A stretch of 64,000 bases of DNA from Phymorhynchus buccinoides (Eukaryota > Mollusca > Gastropoda > Neogastropoda > Raphitomidae): NCBI GenBank assembly GCA_017654935.2, contig CM065691.1:34226925-34290924 (forward strand), written 5' to 3'. Position 1 is the first letter of the stretch, and each line of letters begins with the position of its first letter. Positions 43,592 to 53,777 of the stretch are shown piece after piece. The notes beneath the pieces are model-generated. The model did no database searches and was not told where the DNA came from. It worked only from the letters and a program-made list of their open reading frames with translations. The position numbers were made by a program, and so were the translations under genes.

Positions 43592-43878
43592 ATCTACTCA
43601 GTTTCCCACTTTGGGCAATAGGCCTAACGGCCTCACCTTCTGTGTCCAGTAAAATGTCTTTGTCACTGTCAGTATCAACACCACTAGCACCATCGGCACC
43701 AGTTTCTGCAGTAATCAGATTCACTGCTTCACTAGTTTTTGCTGGACACGAAGCTGCTATTGCTGGACTTTCTTATTCTGTAGCACAGGTTTTGGCTGTC
43801 GAAGTGGGAGTGGAAGTACGTGTTTTTTTAAAGAAAAATAGAACAGCGTCGCACTCTTCCGTTTGGTCGCCATTTTAC
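43592..43878 (-). pseudogene. Degraded N-terminal coding fragment (transposase/ZMYM-like start)
   Basis: Minus strand: AAAATGGCGACC gives MATKRKSATLFYF, a start seen in many hAT-derived or ZMYM-type proteins. A frame break at an A run and one stop follow, then an acidic stretch (VDTDSDKDILLDTEG) ending at a good donor (GAAG|GTGAGG). No downstream exon found. The resemblance is short, so the family is tentative. Confidence 0.3.
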
Positions 43879-44204
43879 TTTTACTTGGAAGCCCACAAAG
43901 TTGGCCGATCACATTTACAATTGACACTTCTGACCAATGAAATTGCTTTTTATTTGCGCTGTTTGGAGAAGTTGAGGCCCTGCTCGGAATGACTTTCTTC
44001 GCGGAGAAAACAATCGCGCATATCGCATGTTTGAAAGGCGGGCATTGACTTTTTTGTGTGTGCGCGCGGTCCCGCATGGCTTTTTCACATTTGTGGGATT
44101 TTCAAAGAAATTGCGTGAATCGCGCACCCTAGATGCAACTCTGTTACTTTATGACCAAATATTTTTTCTGTCTGTACTTTTCTTTCTCTTTTAGTTTTAC
44201 AATA

Positions 44205-44280
44205 TGTGCGACAATTTTGGACAGACCGACAAAGTGAGTTATAGGTTTGTGGCTTGTGCCACAAACAAAAACCAGAATGC
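44205..44280 (-). repeat. Short repeat shared with 58395-58470
   Basis: CAGACCGACAAAGTGAGTTATA, GTTTGTGGCTTG and CACAAAC occur in both places. Confidence 0.7.
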
Positions 44281-44387
44281 ACTTTCAATATCACCTAGCA
44301 CATTTTTAAGGTTTGAAAAAAAGTATTGAACAGCGATAACTTCTGATTCACACACATTTTGAATTTCTTTCTCCGAGTGTCCCTTAC

Positions 44388-44582
44388 CATGTCAAGCTCA
44401 CCAATGAGACACACCCCTTTGTCAGCCAGCTGCAGAGCACCTGCCATCCATCATCCACACACGAGGTTCCTCTTGATGTCGCCTGGCCCATGGGGAACAC
44501 CACCCGGGGCACCATCTTCTCCAGGTACTTCAGGAAATGGACTTGTTCATGAAGGGGTTTCCACACACCAGGATGTTCACAC
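44388..44582 (-). pseudogene. Decayed exon of an MCM2-like replicative helicase
   Basis: Between an acceptor (TATAAAAG|GTGTG) and a donor (GACATG|GTAAGG) the minus strand holds pieces of an MCM AAA+ core in three frames: NILVCGNPF where the Walker A of MCM2 should be, FLKYLEKMVPRVVF, then ADKGVCLIGELDM in place of the Walker B acidic pair. CG, FLKY and GQ positions fit MCM2 better than MCM3 or MCM7. The Walker A Lys context is altered and Walker B Asp/Glu are changed or shifted, so it cannot encode an active ATPase. Splice signals show a duplicated genomic exon, not a processed copy. Confidence 0.7.
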
Positions 44583-44743
44583 CTTTTATACCACACACAA
44601 AAACCAACCCGTTACTGAACACTACAGACAAGAGAAAAGAGATGGTGGTGGTAGGTTAAATTGAAAAAGACGTGGGGCTGGTAATATAATACTAATACAT
44701 TGGAAATAATAAGAAATTCATATTCAGAATCAATTTAAAATTA

Positions 44744-44950
44744 TGAGTAACTGTATATTCTACTTTGGGCAGTATAGCTTCACAGCTGTACAAATTTGTA
44801 ATGTTTTTTATTAAAGAAAAGGTATATATATCTTCAGTAGATCTGGCTTACCAGAAATTGCCTCAGGAAGGGATGATTCAGCAAGTAGTCTTGGATTCTG
44901 GGGCCTACTGCACTTGCGTACTCCAACTCCAAAGAGAAAACTAGAAAAAA
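44744..44950 (-). repeat. Segmental duplicate 1 (uninterrupted)
   Basis: About 95 percent identical by eye to 45480-45867, without the insertion. On the minus strand it includes an exon-like piece (TTTTCTCTTTGGAG..CTG|GTAAGC). Confidence 0.85.
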
Positions 44951-45035
44951 AGAACATTTTCATAATGTGAGAGGAATTAAATATTAAAGGAACTAAGAAA
45001 AACACACATGCCTTCAAGAAACTTAATATTTACAG

Positions 45036-45376
45036 GGAACCCCCCCGTAGGGATACCGGGGAGGGGGGCTTTTGTACAAATAGTTCCCTCACCTTCTGGA
45101 AGTTCTGTGCTTGTAACTTCCTCTAATGTGCCACTCTCTTTGACTCTGCCTTTTCCTTTTGCTTTCTATCATCAACTATCTTTCTGACAATTGACATATT
45201 GGCCCATTCTCCTGACTTTTTAAAAAAAAAAATCTTCCAAATATTTTTTTTCTTTTGAGCTCGTCTGAAATCATAACGTGTTAGCTGTATGCAGCGAGGA
45301 GACCAGTGAAAACTGGAAACCGGATATATACGTACATCACCTATTATGGCCATATGGCCTGGGAACGCAGAAGAAG
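45036..45376 (+). repeat. Dispersed GGGATACCGGGG repeat, copy 5
   Basis: Starts CCCCCGTAGGGATACCGGGG, ends GGCCATATGGCCTGGGAACG. It lies between the two duplicated segments. Confidence 0.8.
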
Positions 45377-45479
45377 AACATGGAACAAAGAGTATCAATA
45401 TGGGAAAAGTATAAAACATTAGGCACTGAAACATGACAAAGGCCTTATAAGCAGGTTTTCTTATAAGCGGGTTCGACTG

Positions 45480-45867
45480 TATGAGTAACTGTATATTCTA
45501 CTTTGGGCAGTATAGCTTCACAGCTGTACACATTTGTAATGGGTTTTATTAAAGAAAAGGTATATATATCTTCTCAGTAGATCTGGGCCTGTATTCACGT
45601 TGAGATAGCATGAGACTTAGCATCATGCTAACTTAGAAGCTCTTCCAAAAGTCCTATTAAATCCTATAGAACATTGGAAGAGCTTCTAAGTTAGCATCAT
45701 GCTAAGTCTCATGCTATCTCAACATGAATACAGGCCCTGGCTTACCAGAAATGACAGAAGTCAGTCATATACTTTATGCCGCAGGAAGAGATGATTCAGC
45801 AAGTAGTCTTGGATTCTGGGGCCTACTGCACTTGCGTACTCCAACTCCAAAGGGAAAACTAGAAAAG
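45480..45867 (-). repeat. Segmental duplicate 2 (carrying an inserted palindrome)
   Basis: Same sequence as 44744-44950 but interrupted at GATCT/TGGC by the element 45585-45737, and with a small extra piece near 45755-45783. Confidence 0.85.
45585..45737. mobile_element. Palindromic MITE, almost no loop
   Basis: GGGCCTGTATTCACGTTGAG at the left and its inverse at the right; arms of about 64 bases with very few mismatches around a roughly 25-base centre. Comparison with the empty twin site shows insertion with a CTG duplication. The ends resemble PIF/ISL2EU-type MITEs (tentative). Confidence 0.88.
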
Positions 45868-45999
45868 AAAAACAAATACATGTAACAAAAAGTTTTGCTT
45901 TGAATTAATTATTGATCGACATTTTCTTAGCATAGACCGTATCTACTGATCTAGACATCTGCCTGACCGAATTCCCCACGTTCTATACCAACAGAATAG

Positions 46000-46190
46000 G
46001 AGGCGCCGTGGCTGGTTGGTTAGATTCAGTGGGTTCGAACCCGGCTGGTGACGGTGTTGTATCCTTGGGAAAGATACTTTACTCCTATTTCCTGGTCCTT
46101 CAGATGAGACCTAAAACCGAGGTCCCATGTGCGAACGCACGCACAAGATCTTGCGCGCACGAGCCCATTCCACTATTCGGTACGAGTAGC
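46000..46190 (+). repeat. tRNA-derived SINE, second copy
   Basis: GTGGCTGGTTGGTTAGATTC then box B GGTTCGAACCC at about 46032, followed by CCTTCAGATGAGACC and ACCGAGGTCCC like the first SINE. Interrupted by the family A element at 46193. Confidence 0.7.
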
Positions 46191-46192
46191 CG

Positions 46193-46413
46193 TGTCGCGT
46201 GCAAATCTGTCGCTCGTGCAAATCTGTCGCTCGCTACTATGAGAGTGTGTATTTGCGACATTCACAAATTTCAGTTTTTCCGTAGTTGAACCATTTACCT
46301 AACCCTAACCCACGGAAAAAGTGAAATCTGTGATTCATGCTCAATGTCGCAAATACAGACTCTCATAGGTAGCGAGCTACAGATTTGCATGAGCGACAGA
46401 TTTGCACGCGACA
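46193..46413. mobile_element. Telomere-motif MITE, family A, copy 4 (complete)
   Basis: Terminal inverted repeats of about 45 bases starting TGTCGCGTGCAAATCTGTCG; target duplication AGCCG at 46188-46192 and 46414-46418. The centre has CCTAACCCTAACCC. 221 bases, non-coding. Confidence 0.9.
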
Positions 46414-46647
46414 AGCCGTGTGTGCCGGTGGGATGGATGACACGAATTCACATAGCACGCATCCTTCTTCTTCTTTCCTGTGGCTGTAGAGCAACCACAG
46501 TCACTTCTGACTATTCTGTGCGTGTCTGAATGAAGACCGGTGAGCGCAGGACAGGATAAATATCCCCAACTGGCAACTGGAAGAAGAAGAACCATCAACT
46601 TGATGATGGTGGTTGGGAAAAGAAAGAAGATATAACACGAACACTGA

Positions 46648-46822
46648 ACAGGGCTCCAGGGCTCCCAATGACAAACAAGGGGTCCCAAGGGACTCCTTCA
46701 CTTACGGCGGGATAGATTAGAGGGTCCCACTCCCAGTGGCAGTGGAATTGCAAATGTTGTCTAGTGCATCCCTGGGACCCCCTGAACATTCTTTTAGAGG
46801 GTCCTGTAGAATTGGAGCCCTG
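46648..46822. mobile_element. hAT-like MITE (CAGGGCTCCA ends)
   Basis: Left end CAGGGCTCCAGGG and right end TTGGAGCCCTG; interior has repeated GGGTCCC and GGGACCC words. A related GGTCCCAGGGACCC block is at 23698-23740. No clear 8-base duplication. Confidence 0.5.
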
Positions 46823-47395
46823 ACGAAAAAATCATATCACAACGCTCACTTAGCTACTCAGTACTCTACCAGTACCACCGGTTACTAAACTTACACTAGT
46901 TCACACGCCGGCAACGGCCCAAGCTTATAAAACCAAGTCTAGATCTAACACATCAAATCAACATTTTGTTTCCAGATAAAGGTTAAAAACTGGTACTGAC
47001 TAACTTCAAACCACTACTACAGTAGACCTAAGTAAGAGAATAGTTAAGTTTGACTGGTCACGTAATTATTCCAGGAAGGAAGCAAGAGACAAAAATAAGT
47101 ATAAACGTCTTTCACCTCCTTCAACGTCTGCCGTTTACAAATGGCTGGCTAAAAGTGGATCGATTTGATTGGATGGAAGTAAGTTATGTGCCTACGTCAT
47201 TTCTTAGCTACCAAAAAAAAAAAAATGTATGTTCTTATATTTAAATTATCGTGTCTTTGCTCCGCTAGTTGAGCGCCGAGCTAGCTAAACTTTGTTTTTT
47301 TTCCATCAACATTGTCAAATTATGCCGATCGTTATTTGATCTGTAATTAAGGTTCTCACTTTCCTAAAACAGAGATACAGAGATTAACCCTCTCC
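46823..47395. other. No recognised feature
   Basis: AT-rich; no repeat structure or exon seen. Confidence 0.5.
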
Positions 47396-47398
47396 CTT

Positions 47399-47434
47399 CA
47401 CCCCCCGCCCCCCCCCCCCCCCCCCCCCCCCCCC
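47399..47434. repeat. Poly-C run
   Basis: C run of about 34 with one G, then a CA patch. Confidence 0.9.
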
Positions 47435-47509
47435 TACCCCCCACACACACACACATGGTGACATTTGCAATGTGTGTGGCACATAAGTATAGAGACGGGG
47501 ATGCGTAGT

Positions 47510-47622
47510 CGAAATTGGGGACGCATAGATCGAGAAGGGACAAAATAGTGAAGAGGCCGCGAGGCCTAATGTCCTAACTAACTACCTGGCCTGACCTGAC
47601 CTGACCTGACCTTACCTTAATT
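47510..47622 (+). mobile_element. 3' tail of the (TGACC)n LINE
   Basis: AAGAGGCCGCGAGGCCTAATGTCC then CCTGACCTGACCTGACC: the same end as the LINEs at 27966 and 31250. Confidence 0.7.
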
Positions 47623-47689
47623 ATGTAGACAGGGACACACATAGTCCTTCTCTCGGCCTACATCGTATCAGAGGACAATGAGTTTTGCC

Positions 47690-47890
47690 AGCATATCCCC
47701 AGAATCGACCCAATGCTGGCAAATCCAACACTGGCACACACTGCATTTGCCAGCATTCGGCCAGCATCGGCAAAGTACATATAGGATCGATGCCGGCATG
47801 CCAGAATAGGACCGATTGAAGGACTGATGCTGGCCAGCGCTTGCCATCATTTGCCATCACGTTGCCAATGTAAGAACGATGCCGGAATGT
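47690..47890 (-). repeat. GATGCTGGCATG-type repeat, second block
   Basis: Inverse relatives of 34476-34860 (TTGCCAGCAT, ATGCTGGC). Confidence 0.7.
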
Positions 47891-47924
47891 TTATCGTGTG
47901 CTGCATGTAAAAAAAAGTAGCGAG

Positions 47925-48051
47925 ATTACTACTACTACTACTACTACTGTACTACTACTACTACTAGCTACTACTACTACACTGCTACTACTCGTGTGCT
48001 GCATGTAAAAAAGTAGCAGTTCGCACTGCTACTATTTTTTATGAGCGAGAT

Positions 48052-48095
<44 letters not shown>

Positions 48096-48344
48096 TACAA
48101 CTACTACTATTACTTGTCACATCGTGTACTGCATGTAAAAAAAGTAGCAGTTCGCACTGCTACTTTTTTTCATGAGCGAAGAATTTAAATGCCGATCATG
48201 AAAATTCTTCGCCCATAAAAAAAAGTAGCAGTCTTTATTACTAGCACTATACCACCACCATTACTACTACTACCACTACCACTACTACTACTACTACTAC
48301 TACTGCTACTACTACTACTATACAACTACTACAATTACTTGTCA
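47925..48344. repeat. (ACT)n arrays alternating with hairpin units
   Basis: Runs of ACT/CTA are separated by a unit CTGCATGTAAAAAAAGTAGCAG that forms a hairpin with CTGCTACTTTTTT (near 48005-48040 and 48135-48172). The array runs into the assembly gap. Confidence 0.9.
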
Positions 48345-48844
48345 NNNNNNNNNNNNNNNNNNNNNNNNNNNNNNNNNNNNNNNNNNNNNNNNNNNNNNNN
48401 NNNNNNNNNNNNNNNNNNNNNNNNNNNNNNNNNNNNNNNNNNNNNNNNNNNNNNNNNNNNNNNNNNNNNNNNNNNNNNNNNNNNNNNNNNNNNNNNNNNN
48501 NNNNNNNNNNNNNNNNNNNNNNNNNNNNNNNNNNNNNNNNNNNNNNNNNNNNNNNNNNNNNNNNNNNNNNNNNNNNNNNNNNNNNNNNNNNNNNNNNNNN
48601 NNNNNNNNNNNNNNNNNNNNNNNNNNNNNNNNNNNNNNNNNNNNNNNNNNNNNNNNNNNNNNNNNNNNNNNNNNNNNNNNNNNNNNNNNNNNNNNNNNNN
48701 NNNNNNNNNNNNNNNNNNNNNNNNNNNNNNNNNNNNNNNNNNNNNNNNNNNNNNNNNNNNNNNNNNNNNNNNNNNNNNNNNNNNNNNNNNNNNNNNNNNN
48801 NNNNNNNNNNNNNNNNNNNNNNNNNNNNNNNNNNNNNNNNNNNN
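48345..48844. other. Assembly gap, 500 N
   Basis: Exactly 500 unknown bases, the usual placeholder for a gap of unknown size. Confidence 1.
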
Positions 48845-49256
48845 CTGACAAAGCATTTGCCCTATGGTATGCGAAGCCTATGTTCATTTGAGGGAACAAT
48901 AGGCTTAATGCGTTTTTACAGTATAGGTTCGCATACATTCTAATTAGACTACTGCTAACCCAGTCTTCTGCACAAAGTGAAACATTTCACCACATCATTC
49001 TGTATGCTGCCTGTGTTGTTTATGCAGTGGTTCTTTTTTTAAAGCTTACACTTTTGATGGCTACTACCAGCATAGATCACACAAAACGCCTTCGTTCGCA
49101 AGACTCTCTTTTATTTCACCTTATTACATCATCCATGCTTATACCTAATGTATGCCCCTCAATGATCGTATACACATCACTTTGCACGTCTTCTCATCGT
49201 CCTTTCTTTATAATTTAGCAATAGTGTATCATTATCCGTGAGCTGCTTCAGCGGCT

Positions 49257-49830
49257 ATAAAACGCTGTGTCTAATCAAGCGACACAACAATTACCAGAAT
49301 ACAATGGAAATATCCAAAGGACTATTTTACTAAAACGCTGTGTTCTAATCACGACACACAGATTACCAATTCACAATGAAATAATCCAAAGGACATGTTT
49401 AATAAAACGTGTGTCCTAATCACAACGACACCCAATTATAGCGCAAATCACAATGGAAATATCAAGAGGACATTTACTAAAACACGCTGTGTCTAATTAA
49501 CGACACACAATTACCAATGACAATGAAATATTTGCCAAGGTGTACATTTTACTAAACGGAGCGCTGTTGACATCCAAATGACATTTACTAATCAACGACC
49601 ACAATTACTCAAATGACAATGGAAATTATCCAACGGAGCATTTGTACTCCAAGGGAACAGCTCTCTCTGGTGGCGAGAGCTCAGGTCATGTTCCATGAAG
49701 ATCAAGTCCCCTGAATTTTCTCGTTTTTTGGTTTGTCGTTGTTGTCTATCAAATCCAAGCGACACATAATTACCAAATGACGACTGTGGAAACATTATCC
49801 AAAGGACAGTTTACCTCCAAGGAACCAACT
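49257..49830 (+). repeat. Minisatellite of about 72 bases
   Basis: About seven units: AAAACGCTGTGTCTAATCA, CGACACA..ATTACCAA, CAATGGAAATATCCAAAGGA. Unit lengths vary by small indels. Confidence 0.85.
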
Positions 49831-51615
49831 CTTTTAACTCCGTGAAGAGATCGCATTTCCATAAGAATCAGGCCCTCAAATTTTTTCCTCAGTTTAAATA
49901 CAAAAGTCTAAATGCCGATTGACAGCGTGGATAGGGCAATAAGTACATAAACACCTGTGATGGATTTAAATAAAATGTTTTTGTGGATTACCCTTCGAAC
50001 TAATGTTCTTCACAGCACATATAAAGAGACAATAGAAAGATATTGTTTTTGAAAAGAGAACACGTGTTTATTGTGGGTTTTGTGTCTTTTCACGTTTATA
50101 AACATCAATTTTGTTGTGGCTTTGCCATTGTGTACTTCTATTGCGCATCCACACTTCTTGATTTTTTGGTGATGGTCAGAATTATGACGACGATGATAAA
50201 ATGATGATGGTGACGACGAGGCAACAATGATACGAGTACAATCCCGATGCGTTTGCTAAAAACTTGTCCAAATGCAGGATCACAGCACAGCTTCACTTCT
50301 GGGTTTTTGGAAATTTGCGGAAAAGGATCTACTGTGACTTCCACCAATGAACTCTATCGTGCGCAGGGCATAAGGACCCTTTTTTTTTTCCCAAGACAAG
50401 CAGAGGTTACATCGTTCTTTCAATATTCACGGAATTTGAACAATGTGACTTGTTTTTTAATGATTGAACAGAACGAAAACAAACTACATGCAGATGCTTG
50501 AAAGCCCCAAACATAAAACCGCAAACACGTCCAAACAAAAGTTGTCTGACTAACCATATACATTCAAAGCCCCAGTCAAAGCAACTAGGTATAACAGTCT
50601 GTCCACACACAGGACAAATGCAAGCGCTCTACCTCATCACAGAGGCGGTTGGCCGCACAGCCACGTTTCAGCAACACATCGTTCTCACGTGCTCACCTCG
50701 TCTAGGCTTTGTGGTGCTTGAGGCTGTTAGGGGCTGCTGGGATAACCCACGACCGGCGGCACCAGCCATTCCGGCGGACCAGCCATTCCGTTAACTGCCA
50801 CCATCGGCGAAACCCGCCCCCCATCAGTAACCATGATTGTTTCTATGAGAGGGAATACCGAGATCAAAAACATAGTACGCCGCAAATAAACCCTTGGTTG
50901 CCGGCTTGTTTACCCACATTTAGGACCATATGACAGTGTATAATTTGGTGACAGCCCCCAAAAAATGGTCTGCCGAAGACACTCTGCTTTCTCCATCAGT
51001 AGATTATCTTCTCAGATTCTGTTAGCTTGTGACAAACGTGATTTTTTACCGTTGTCTTCGGTGTGTTGATGATGATTTCTTATTCCATTAGCAATGGGCT
51101 ATAGGCACGCAACAACAACACTGCGTGGATAGCTCCAGTTTATTTAGGTGGCTAGTTAGTTAGTTATTAGTTTACTTATTTTTTTTTTTTTTTTTTTGTT
51201 TTTTTTACTTCGTAAGTTACTTCGAGTTACTTAGTTACTTCCCTTAGTTGCTTGGTTTAGTTTACTTAGTTCGTATACGTTCGTTCGTTCGCCCGCCTTT
51301 TGTTTTGTCATGTGATTAATTTCTTTACATCTCTGAACAAACGTCGAAAAGTTTGCTACCGCGCGTTAGATTCTCGTTTTCTTACTTGTACCAACCTGTA
51401 GCCCTTTTGTAGTATGTGCGGGCTAATGCAATTCGGTTTAGATAGGACAATAAGCTATGCTCCTTGATACTGTACACATAAACGTATCAGGCCCAAGCCT
51501 GTGTGCTGGCGCAGGTTTTTTATCTTTGTTTTGGTTTCTTTCATCTTAAGAAAATTCACAACCGATGACGCTGTCTTTCTCGCTGAAATTGCACTTCATG
51601 TACTTACATTTTTTT
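49831..51615. other. No recognised gene
   Basis: A GC-richer patch at 50620-50830 has no convincing exon; T runs at 51178-51210; (TTAG)n-like words at 51150-51260. Confidence 0.45.
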
Positions 51616-51619
51616 TAAT

Positions 51620-52101
51620 GAAATTCAATATCTGGGCAGAAACGACAAACAAAGCTATCGGGAAAGGTGACAGAGCATAAAGAAGTGAATGCTGTGGGTA
51701 ACCCAACAAAATACCACCCAACCCCTGAGCAAAGCGTCAAGAAACATAACCCCGGAACGGTGTTGGTGGAGACCAGAGGATGCACCAGCCCCTACTGCCC
51801 TATCAACCACGAGAGGCAGCCCGTGCTCCTAGGAGTGTATGGTCAGCCTGGACTGTGTAGCGCTGTCCCCATAACCACGTCCTCGGAAAGACGGAGCGAC
51901 ACTTTTGCTCTACTTCTTGCAATGCACCGCCGCTGCCTAGGTCGTGGGAACACCTTCCACCCTCCACCCTTCATCATTTTCCCCGGGGCACTGTCGGTAA
52001 TGGGGAATCACCTTATCGAACGTTGGGCCCCGCCTGGACAAAAAGGAAACAACAAACATAAACACACTTGGGGTTTTGTACTTGTTTGCTTCTCGGGATA
52101 G
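51620..52101 (+). CDS. Candidate exon, unknown protein
   Basis: After a possible acceptor (TATCTGGGCAG at 51633-51643) one frame stays open for about 150 codons to TAG at 52099-52101. The segment is GC-richer than its flanks and uses C or G in many third positions. It reads with mixed residues (TRGCTSPYCPINHERQPVLLGVYGQPG) and has no ATG at its start, so it would be an internal or last exon. No motif recognised. Sequence right of the gap may carry indels, so frame is uncertain. Confidence 0.3.
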
Positions 52102-52245
52102 TCACTTTCTGTCTCTGTGATCCAAGTCCATTGTTTAAAGCAAGGCGAAAAGACCGTTCAGAATGAACGCCGGTGTTTAATTTAACAAAAAAAAAATGAA
52201 CATTGACATCGACGAAAAATGACGGTTTAGCGGGGTCCTCATTTA

Positions 52246-52400
52246 GGTCTGGATCAGACACATATGGGGACATTTGTAAATACAAATATGTGGGAACCCT
52301 CTGGAGGCAATGCCTGAGGCATTAACGCAAACCAGTAAAGTCCGATTTTGTTTATTATGCCATGGGAGTGTATACGGTACCACCACGCCTCAAGAACATT
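52246..52400 (-). repeat. Dispersed repeat, inverse of 8893-9062
   Basis: GGTCTGGATCAGACACATATG, GGGACATTTGTAAATACAAA and CTGGAGGCAATGCC match in inverse. Confidence 0.7.
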
Positions 52401-53004
52401 CACATCAATGGATTGAAATGCTATATAGGCAGTGTTTGCCGTAGATTTTTCTGGTGTCAAGGAAGAGACATCCAACCCGATCAATGTTATTAGATGCTTT
52501 GATGATCCTTTGTCCCTCACTGCGGCTGTAGTGATACAGCTACATCGGGTTTCTATAATCATTTGTTGTTTTTATTTGTTAGCTGACCACCTTCACTTTG
52601 CGTTGAAACTGATTTGTTTTAAAACTCCCTCCTGAATAAACCCCGCACTGCGATTAGTGCCTAAACACCAAATAATAATCGCCATCACGAGTCAGTGCGA
52701 AAATTTAAAAAATCAAGTACGTAGTCCTAGTAATTAGGAATGTATACATGTATACATTATGAGATATGGCCAATATACCCATTATTTAAGCAACAATTAA
52801 ATAGGCATCAACAACAAAGTAGCGCAAACAAAAGCCTGCCATAACAGCTGTGAAACGAAGCTCTGTGTGGAAGGGTGGGTGATCAAGGTAATAAGGCGCA
52901 CAGAGCGAAAAGACCGCGGGATAAACAGTAAGAGCAAGAGGCGGGACTCTAGCACTAATGCGGTGCTGCTAGAAATAAAGACGTCCTTACCCGACATAGC
53001 ATTA

Positions 53005-53115
53005 TTCTCAGAGCCAGGGTTTCAGGGAACACGGATCGTCGAACCCTCTCCACTTCTTTCAGGGGCTGGGGCTGAACCTCCACCTCCACCTCCCCATCGC
53101 CATATCCTGCCTGCT
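53005..53115 (+). repeat. C-rich repeat, copy 1 of 3
   Basis: GAGCCAGG.TTTC.GGGAAC then TTTCAGGGGCT and CCACCTCC; related to 55425-55575 and 56885-57010. Confidence 0.6.
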
Positions 53116-53204
53116 CAACCTGCCCACAGATGTCGACTGCCGCAGGAGGTGCAATAGAAGGTTGGCCGCGGGAATGTAGTCTAACAGCCAGCAACAAATA
53201 CTCA

Positions 53205-53777
53205 GTGCTTCGAGTCAATACACCAGTGCTTTCGAGTCAATACCCAGTGTGTATCGGTCATACCCATTGGCTTCGTGAGTCAATACTTCGGTCGATATCC
53301 CAGTTGCTATCGAGTCAATAAAACCCCTTGCGTTTCGAGTCAATACCCAGTGTGCTGTCGAGGTCATACTTCGAGTCAATACCAGTGTCTTCGATCAATA
53401 CTTCGAGTTGAACGTAAACCAATGCTTCGAGTCAATCCCCATTGCTAATACAAAAGTACATACCCGCAGTGCTTCGAGTCAATACCCAATGCTTTCGAGT
53501 CAATACCCACGGGCTTTCGAGTCACTTCCCAGTGCTTCGAGTCATACTTCGAGTTCAAATACCCAGTGCTAGTCGAGTCAATAACTTCGAGTCAATACCC
53601 AGGTGCTTTCGAGTCAATACCCAGTCTGTCGAGTCAATACTTCGAGATCTAATACCCTGCTTCGAGTGCAAATACCCAGTGCTTCGAGTCAAATACCAAT
53701 GCTTTCGAGTCAATACCCCAGTAGCTTCGAGTCAATACCCAGTGCTTCGAGTCAATACCCAGTGCTTCGAGTCAATC
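53205..53777 (+). repeat. 20-base minisatellite GCTTCGAGTCAATACCCAGT
   Basis: About 25-30 units of the 20-base motif with frequent one-base insertions and losses. The scatter of indels in an otherwise uniform motif looks like uncorrected long-read error. Confidence 0.92.

Noticed and set aside
47925..48344. CRISPR array
   Set aside because: Trinucleotide runs between hairpins are a microsatellite; there are no unique spacers of equal length and the genome is eukaryotic.
53205..53777. Protein-coding repeat (ASSQYPVLRVN-type)
   Set aside because: A 20-base period shifts frame at every unit; open frames come from the motif having no stop in some phases.
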